Origin: Streptomyces hawaiiensis
Lineage (GTDB): Bacteria > Actinomycetota > Actinomycetes > Streptomycetales > Streptomycetaceae
Direction: 5' to 3'
NCBI RefSeq assembly: GCF_004803895.1
Contig: NZ_CP021978.1
Span: forward strand, 7,812,001 to 7,876,000
DNA length: 64,000 nt
Shown piece after piece: positions 59,601 to 64,000 of the stretch. A program made the position numbers and the translations under genes. The first letter of the stretch is position 1. Every line of letters begins with the position of its first letter. The notes under the pieces are model-generated. The model had not been told where the DNA came from, made no database searches, and was given only the letters and a program-made list of their open reading frames with translations.

Positions 59601-60814
59601 GCGTACGGGCGGAAGAGGACGAGAGGGTGCAGCGCGAGACACTCGCCGGCCAGGAAGCCGAGGTGCTGGCTTGCGGCAGGAGGCTGCGTACGGCCCTCTC
59701 ACTGCCGGGCGTGCTGAGAGGAGCGGGTCTCGACACCGACGCGGACGACGGTGCCCTGAAGTCCCCGGACCCCGTCCACCACGAGGTGCGGGAACGCATC
59801 GCAGCGCTGCGTCTGCTGGGAGACGCCGTGCGTCGCGGCCTGGACGCCGAACGCCGTGACATCTCGGACACCACCCTCCTCAACTGTCACACCGACCTGC
59901 GCGACCAGCTCTCCGGCGGCTACGACGCGACGATCGAGGAACACGACGGCATCAAGCTGTGCCGACTCGTCGACGACCACGGCCCGCACGACATCGCTGT
60001 GGTCGGCGAGCGCATCGCGGCCGAGGCCGCCGAGGCTCGTGACCGTCTGACGGAGCGCGAACGCGAGGTCTTCCAGCGCTTCCTGACGGGAGAGCTGGGT
60101 GACCACCTGTCCTCGCAGGTGCTGGCCGCAGGCGCCCTGGTCGCCGCCCTCAACAGCACCCTCGCCACGGTTCGTACCTCACACGGCCTGGGCGTCACCC
60201 TCGACTGGAAGCTGGCGGACGGTGTCGAAGCCGACGTCAAGGCGGCCGTCGACCTCCTGCGCAGCCCCTCCGGGCTGCGCACCCGTGAGCAGTCCGAGCA
60301 ACTCCGCGACGTCCTCCAGCGCCGTATCGAGGACGCCCGCCGCGCCGACCCGGCCGCCGGCTATGCCGCCCACCTGCGCACCGCCCTGGACTACCGCGGC
60401 TGGTTCGCCTTCACCCCCTGGGTGGTGAACGACGCGGCACCGGGCAGCCGCCGTAAACTCTCCGGCCGCACCGGTCTGAGCCAAGGCGAACAGCGGGTCC
60501 TCTCCTACCTGGTCCTCTTCGCCGCGGCGGCAGCCCACTTCACCAGTCTCGCCGACACCGCCCCGCAAACACCCCGCCTGATTCTCCTCGATGACGCGTT
60601 CGCCAAGGTGGACGAGCCCACGCACGCCCGCCTCGGCCGCATTCTGGTCGACCTCGACCTCGACTTCGTTCTCACCAGCGAGCGACTGATCGGCAACTGG
60701 CCCGACGTACCGTCCCTCCACATCTACGAGTGCCTGCGGGACCCGCATGTGCGGGGTGTGGCCACGCTCCACTACACGTGGAACGGGCGACAGCGGAGGC
60801 TGATGTCGGTATGA
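56597..60814 (+). CDS. jetC: JetC, SMC-like ATPase of type II Wadjet (TIGR02680)
   Basis: 1405 residues. N-terminal Walker A GKNGAGKSK (Lys45) and C-terminal signature LSQGEQRVLSYL plus Walker B LILLDDAFAKVDE (Asp1332-Asp1333, with Asp where SMCs usually have Glu) flank two long Arg/Glu/Ala-rich coiled-coil regions (~260-380 and ~830-1100) around a hinge-like middle (~600-760). It is the motor that would extrude plasmid DNA. Start ATG overlaps the jetB stop (ATGA). Confidence 0.96.
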   Translation: MNRPPTLHRYRLHRAGIRNVWQYDEQEFAFGEGRLLLRGKNGAGKSKALEMLLPYLLDGDARALDATGTGRTTLVWLMLDGFEQTNRLGYLWLEFVRTDEHGNDHHLTIGAAIRGSQSTKTAKPFFFTTRLRIGEDLGLAPAGRPLPVDQLKSLVGSENVTDRAVEHRARVARELFGLTDPARYRNLLHLLHRLRRPTIGDRIDSGGLVSVLAETLPALDDEVVEKVARNLDDLDSVRAYLGRLERTDQALRTFLTNYRGYLHSALRRRTDQVTGELEQLMEHRRSAGDAARRAEGLREREQELDARIETLTSESSAAETDLAALHASTGYRSLQELGEKRTTVTALHSAAATAFKAVRQAHSNQEEAGRRLTAEARRLGGELVELGTTHGELVREAERSGIDPVHLGEPVATPVAPVTPATTAELTAPDGDFHLVRLSQVLAVDTETCTTALQAWDARLDVAQPVIRNRVRFVTELGALIERSSEAQRQADEADAARERLEEQADHARSRADGRRQETARESEVYAIAVRDWSERLRTSTGAPLDTVYALVAQDPADGPLPAQTPDEVAEAARSAVDPWLAELGAERDDVALAVRELEAEQVRLRRRREEWDRRTDPEPPPPPHRTAPRVSGTGAPLYRLVDFAHDLEPDARAGLEAALEASGLLDAWVRADGAVLDPTTHDTLLVPGAPVTGLTLARVLRAVAAPDSGVTAERIERVLGAVALAGAGAGVHAGDAGRVDEATEAGPHTVIGTDGSWRLGIAHGRHTKEAAEYVGAEVRAETRRRALAELDRGLADLGCELAERRHGLRHLTEHRDRIGDTLRRPPPARGLTDAWARTTEAERTAESLASQASAAAREAEQARARAVAARRETEATASAQDLPADPAALETVRLALDRLGQGTQRLRRRVRTILSAADDHRGGRTDYERAESARRDAESDYAEPLGRLETARRTVQAMEEALGATEQEILAREAAATRRLEAVGRQLPHTRRDLAEVHDLRVRAEEDERVQRETLAGQEAEVLACGRRLRTALSLPGVLRGAGLDTDADDGALKSPDPVHHEVRERIAALRLLGDAVRRGLDAERRDISDTTLLNCHTDLRDQLSGGYDATIEEHDGIKLCRLVDDHGPHDIAVVGERIAAEAAEARDRLTEREREVFQRFLTGELGDHLSSQVLAAGALVAALNSTLATVRTSHGLGVTLDWKLADGVEADVKAAVDLLRSPSGLRTREQSEQLRDVLQRRIEDARRADPAAGYAAHLRTALDYRGWFAFTPWVVNDAAPGSRRKLSGRTGLSQGEQRVLSYLVLFAAAAAHFTSLADTAPQTPRLILLDDAFAKVDEPTHARLGRILVDLDLDFVLTSERLIGNWPDVPSLHIYECLRDPHVRGVATLHYTWNGRQRRLMSV

Positions 60815-62109
60815 CGGGACGTGAAAGTGCCGACGAACAACCTCCGGCCACCGAAACCCTCGCGTTTCTCACCCGGCCGGGCCTCACCCGTCTCTGGACG
60901 GCGGCACGGACCCGGCTCGAACGCAACGGCCTCCAACCGGCCGGAAGCATCAGACTGGAGCACCTGGACGCACAGGAGCGCGAGGCACTGTCCCTCCTCT
61001 TGGCTCGACCGATCACCGACACCACCACCACGATCCGCCTGCCGGACCTGGACACCCGCCTGCGCACCAGCGCGGTCGGACGGGGCCTGGCCTCCACACT
61101 GGAGGAACTGGGGCCGTCCCTGACCAACCGCCGGGCGGTCCGCGACGCGGCGGCGGCCGAACGAGCCCGCGTGTGGTCAGCGGCTCAGACGGAGGTGGAA
61201 GTCACGTCTCTGTCGGCCCAGCCCTGGACAGCACAGTGGCTGCAGGAGATACGACGCGGCGGCACACTCGCCCGCCAGGATCCGAACACCGCGGCGACCG
61301 TCATCACCCAGGCCGTCCGGACACTGGCGATGCTCTTCCCCGGCACGGCCCCACGCTCCAGGGCGGCCACCTGGGGCCGCGGCGAACTGGCCACCCGCGC
61401 CACCGGCTCGGCCCACGGCCTGGACGACGGCACGCTGCTGTCCCGGCTGGTCCTCCGCGGCATCGCGCTGGCGCACGGTGTCCAGCTCCCCGCAGATGCG
61501 CCCGCGCGCCGGGCCCTGTGGCGCACGGCCTCGGTCACCCCGGACGAGGTGTCCAGCACGGTGCTCACATACGCCCTGCGCCCCACCGGCGGCACGTGGC
61601 GGGAGGCGGCCCTGCGCGAGCGAGCCGACCACCACATGGAAACTCATGTGACCCTGCGCGAGCTACGCACACTGAGGCCAAAGATGCCGCCTGGCACCCA
61701 CGTCCACGTCTGCGAGAACCCACACGTGGTCGAAGCCGCGGCCGACACCGGCCGTACGGCGCCCATGGTCTGCACGTCCGGGAGCGCGACGACGGTCGTT
61801 CTCACCCTCCTGGACGTGTTGGCGGCGTCCGGTTGCACCTTCGCCTACCACGGTGACTTCGACTGGCCCGGCATCACGCTGGCCAACCGGATCATGCATC
61901 GGTACGGAGCCGAGCCGTGGCGTATGCGAGCGGCCGACTACGAGTACCTCGCGACCCGCACGCAGGTGCGCGGCACACCGCAGATCGCCCTCACCGGACC
62001 GTCGGCCGAGGCCGTGTGGGACGCGGAACTGGCACCCGCCATGAATGCCCTGGGGATCGCCCTGCATGAGGAGGCCGCGCTCGATCTGCTGCTGGAGGAC
62101 CTCGGGTGA
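60811..62109 (+). CDS. jetD: JetD, TOPRIM nuclease of type II Wadjet (TIGR02679/DUF2399)
   Basis: 432 residues. The C-terminal TOPRIM domain has the catalytic Glu302 in VCENPHVVEAA and the DxD pair Asp349/Asp351 in YHGDFDWPGI. The N-terminal region (TIGR02679 type) should contact the Jet complex. JetD makes the double-strand cut once JetABC has extruded a small circle. The ATG at 60811 overlaps the jetC stop (ATGA), completing an intact operon with all catalytic residues visible. Confidence 0.95.
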   Translation: MTGRESADEQPPATETLAFLTRPGLTRLWTAARTRLERNGLQPAGSIRLEHLDAQEREALSLLLARPITDTTTTIRLPDLDTRLRTSAVGRGLASTLEELGPSLTNRRAVRDAAAAERARVWSAAQTEVEVTSLSAQPWTAQWLQEIRRGGTLARQDPNTAATVITQAVRTLAMLFPGTAPRSRAATWGRGELATRATGSAHGLDDGTLLSRLVLRGIALAHGVQLPADAPARRALWRTASVTPDEVSSTVLTYALRPTGGTWREAALRERADHHMETHVTLRELRTLRPKMPPGTHVHVCENPHVVEAAADTGRTAPMVCTSGSATTVVLTLLDVLAASGCTFAYHGDFDWPGITLANRIMHRYGAEPWRMRAADYEYLATRTQVRGTPQIALTGPSAEAVWDAELAPAMNALGIALHEEAALDLLLEDLG

Positions 62110-62302
62110 CGGTTCACCGCATGGTGGACTGACACGGTCGAACCACCCCTGCCGGCTGGGCCATGACTTCAGTGACTCACCCGGCTGGGCCGGCTTTCTG
62201 AGACCGTTGCTCCGCCCTGATGCTGGAAGGAGCGGTCGTCCTGCGGACAGCCCCGGGGGAAGCCGGAACGGTGGTGTGGATCGCCGACCGGGCAGGAGGC
62301 GA

Positions 62303-64000
62303 TCAGGTGGTCAGCCCGCCTGCCGCCAGTCGATCACTCATGTCGCTCACCAACCCCTTGCCCGCGCTGTCACTTGCGGTGAGCAGCTCTTCGAAGGCCC
62401 GCAGACGACGAAACGTCTCGGCGTACACCGTCTGCCTCTCCAGAGGAAGTTGGAGTACCTGGAGACGTCGGATGTCGACCCTCGACGAGCTGGAGGCATG
62501 GGTGCCTGCCTGGCGCCCGTTGGCCGGCGCGCACAGACAGCCGGCGAGGAAGTGGGCGTCCAGCTTCTCCGCATCCACCCGCAGGATGTAGAGCTGAGGG
62601 CCCAAGGCCGTCGGCGGTCCTTCGTGGACCCACGCCTTGAAGGCTCGAGCCACTCCGGCGACCACGACGTCGCCCTCCTCGGCGACGGCTGGGGCCGAGC
62701 CGGTGGGGACCACCCCGCTGGGAGTGCCGTCGTGGAGAAGGTCGGCGATGGTGAGGAGCGGAACGGCGGCCCCGCGAGCCGTTGCGGCCGGGTCCGGCTG
62801 CTGCTGGCCGGCGCGCAGTGTCAGCGCTCCGGCCTTGACGAGGTCCCCCACCGTCGTTGTGGTCTGTGAAGTCCCGGCCTCGAAGTCGAGCGCGGACAGA
62901 CGCTGCGCATGATCGGCCAGATCGGTCAGCAATGACCCGAACCCGTCCCACTTGCCAGCGAGTTCCTTACGGGACGGCTCGGCCGCCGCCGCTGCGTAGC
63001 GCCCCGGAGTGACGTCCACCTCGTCGTCGAGAAGGTCGAGCAGGGGGACACGCACGGCGCCCTGCGGAGGCTCCTGGTCCACTTGGTCGAGGGCCGCCAT
63101 CGCGGTGAGTACGAACGAACCGAGGCCGTCCCAGTCGGGGCTCGGTTCGCGCGTTCCCGACCTCGCGAAACGTGTGGCGTCCACCAGGAGGGCGTTCTGG
63201 CTCGGGGGAGCGGCCGCGGGGCCGCCGTCCGGCGCCGTGCGGAGGATCCACAATTGCAGTGACACGCTGTGCGGTTGTGCGCTGCCAGGGGGCAGGGACA
63301 CGACTGCGCGGAGCGCTCCGGTGCGCAGCAGCGAGCCGCGGATACGGCGGCCCGCCTTGCGTGACGCGACGGCCGGCGGAAGGACGACCACGGCGGTCCC
63401 GCCCGGCTTGAGGTGGGAGAGCAGGTGCTGCACCCAGGCCAGTTCGGGCTCGGTGCGAGGGGGCAGGCCGTGCGTCCAGCGCTGGTCGGTGGCGAGCTCC
63501 TCGTAGCCCCAGTCGCGTTCGTTGAAGGGGGGGTTGCACAGTGCGATATCGACTTTCGCTCCGGCGAAGGGGTCGTCTCGCAGTGTGTCGGCGGTGGCGA
63601 TCCGAGTCCGGATGCCGCGGTCCTCCGCGAGGAAATCGAGACGGCCGGCCGTCAACGCGGCCAGCGCCGGGTCCCTTTCGCACGCGAGTACCTCCAGCCC
63701 GGGGCTGTCGTACTCCTGTACGGCAGCGGCGGCCAGGTGTCCTGTACCGCACGCCGGATCGAGGAGGGTCAGTCCGCCCTGTGCCGGGCCGAGGCGGACG
63801 GCCAGGGCGATCCGAGCCATCAGGGCGGCGAGCTGCGGCGGTGTGGTACTGAGCTGTCGGACATGGGTTTCCAGCCACCGTTGCAGCAGGAACTCGAAGG
63901 TCTCGCGTGGTCCCTCTTCCCGCCCCACCCTCGCCGCTTCGGCCACCAGGTCACGGGCTTGCGGGGAGAGCTCGGGATGGGCGATCCGTGCCCTGGAGGA
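62303..64000 (-). CDS. N-6 adenine DNA methyltransferase with HsdS-like C-terminus (N-terminus outside window)
   Basis: At least 566 residues, still open at the window edge (reads SSRARIAHPELSPQARDLV upstream). SAM motif I is LLDPACGTGHL and the catalytic motif IV is NPPFNERDW, as in type I HsdM enzymes. The C-terminal ~180 residues (VGDLVKAGALTLRAGQQQ; VDIRRLQVLQLPLERQTVYAETFRRLRAFEELL) read like an HsdS half-subunit, so recognition and modification may be fused. No restriction subunit is visible inside the window. It converges on jetD across 193 bases. Confidence 0.85.
   Translation of the reverse strand, partial: SSRARIAHPELSPQARDLVAEAARVGREEGPRETFEFLLQRWLETHVRQLSTTPPQLAALMARIALAVRLGPAQGGLTLLDPACGTGHLAAAAVQEYDSPGLEVLACERDPALAALTAGRLDFLAEDRGIRTRIATADTLRDDPFAGAKVDIALCNPPFNERDWGYEELATDQRWTHGLPPRTEPELAWVQHLLSHLKPGGTAVVVLPPAVASRKAGRRIRGSLLRTGALRAVVSLPPGSAQPHSVSLQLWILRTAPDGGPAAAPPSQNALLVDATRFARSGTREPSPDWDGLGSFVLTAMAALDQVDQEPPQGAVRVPLLDLLDDEVDVTPGRYAAAAAEPSRKELAGKWDGFGSLLTDLADHAQRLSALDFEAGTSQTTTTVGDLVKAGALTLRAGQQQPDPAATARGAAVPLLTIADLLHDGTPSGVVPTGSAPAVAEEGDVVVAGVARAFKAWVHEGPPTALGPQLYILRVDAEKLDAHFLAGCLCAPANGRQAGTHASSSSRVDIRRLQVLQLPLERQTVYAETFRRLRAFEELLTASDSAGKGLVSDMSDRLAAGGLTT

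Noticed and set aside
56597..60814. SbcC or MukB housekeeping repair/condensin gene
   Set aside because: The JetA, JetB and TOPRIM JetD neighbours with overlapping starts, and the GKNGAGKSKALE start, identify a type II Wadjet operon instead.
1..64000. tRNA, rRNA, riboswitch or complete insertion sequence
   Set aside because: Looked for on both strands by eye. No cloverleaf, conserved riboswitch core or IS with terminal repeats was recognised; a covariance-model search would be needed to exclude small RNAs.

Overview
The window is high-GC actinobacterial DNA with GGAGG-type ribosome sites, strong third-position G/C bias and a rare in-frame TTA codon. It carries a complete coelichelin (cch) siderophore cluster. 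The gene content around 2.8-13.8 kb (CYP158A-type P450, monomeric isocitrate dehydrogenase, SoxR-box ABC exporter) matches, from memory, the S. coelicolor SCO6998-SCO7008 neighbourhood. The host is therefore a Streptomyces species close to S. coelicolor, and the window probably lies in a chromosome arm.

0-2.8 kb: a cytoplasmic S8 (subtilisin-like) peptidase, an ECF-like sigma factor and a small acidic protein in one orientation, beside the start of a divergent gene that may be a CHAT-type protein. 2.8-17.3 kb: housekeeping and stress genes. These are a CYP158A-like P450, N-formylglutamate amidohydrolase, a DUF5713 protein, isocitrate dehydrogenase, a secreted M1 peptidase, an MscS channel, a UPF0104 membrane protein, an ABC exporter behind a MerR-type SoxR promoter, a lipoprotein, a CitA/DcuS-type two-component pair and a MarR regulator.

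17.3-40.2 kb: the cch cluster. It holds formyltransferase (cchA), ornithine hydroxylase (cchB), uptake system (cchCDEF), a split exporter (cchG and cchI), trimodular NRPS (cchH), releasing esterase (cchJ) and MbtH protein (cchK). Iron boxes (DmdR1/IdeR type) lie at every transcription-unit start. The A-domain codes read from the sequence are those known for coelichelin. Directly downstream are an amidohydrolase, a GNAT of N-acetylglutamate-synthase type and an acetylglutamate kinase. The kinase has its own iron box, so this looks like an iron-repressed ornithine supply attached to the siderophore cluster.

44-53 kb: a run of exported proteins with no known joint function. It contains a small secreted protein, two paralogous four-cysteine lipoproteins around a third lipoprotein, and a 1459-residue secreted protein. 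That large protein joins a propeller-like region, an SLT-type muralytic domain, a golvesin-like domain and a C-terminal NucA/NucB-like nuclease domain. A convergent DUF6461-like gene follows. This is the best candidate for an undescribed system in the window.

53.6-62.1 kb: a complete type II Wadjet (jetABCD) anti-plasmid operon. It is preceded by a textbook LexA-independent DNA-damage promoter (RecA-NDp/PafBC type) that would give a leaderless mRNA. 62.3 kb to the end: an N-6 adenine methyltransferase with an HsdS-like C-terminus, running off the window.

A recurring structural theme is seen at three convergent gene ends (38.6-38.8, 42.3-42.5 and 52.5-52.6 kb). Short tandem repeats there contain copies of the last codons and stop codon of an adjoining gene.
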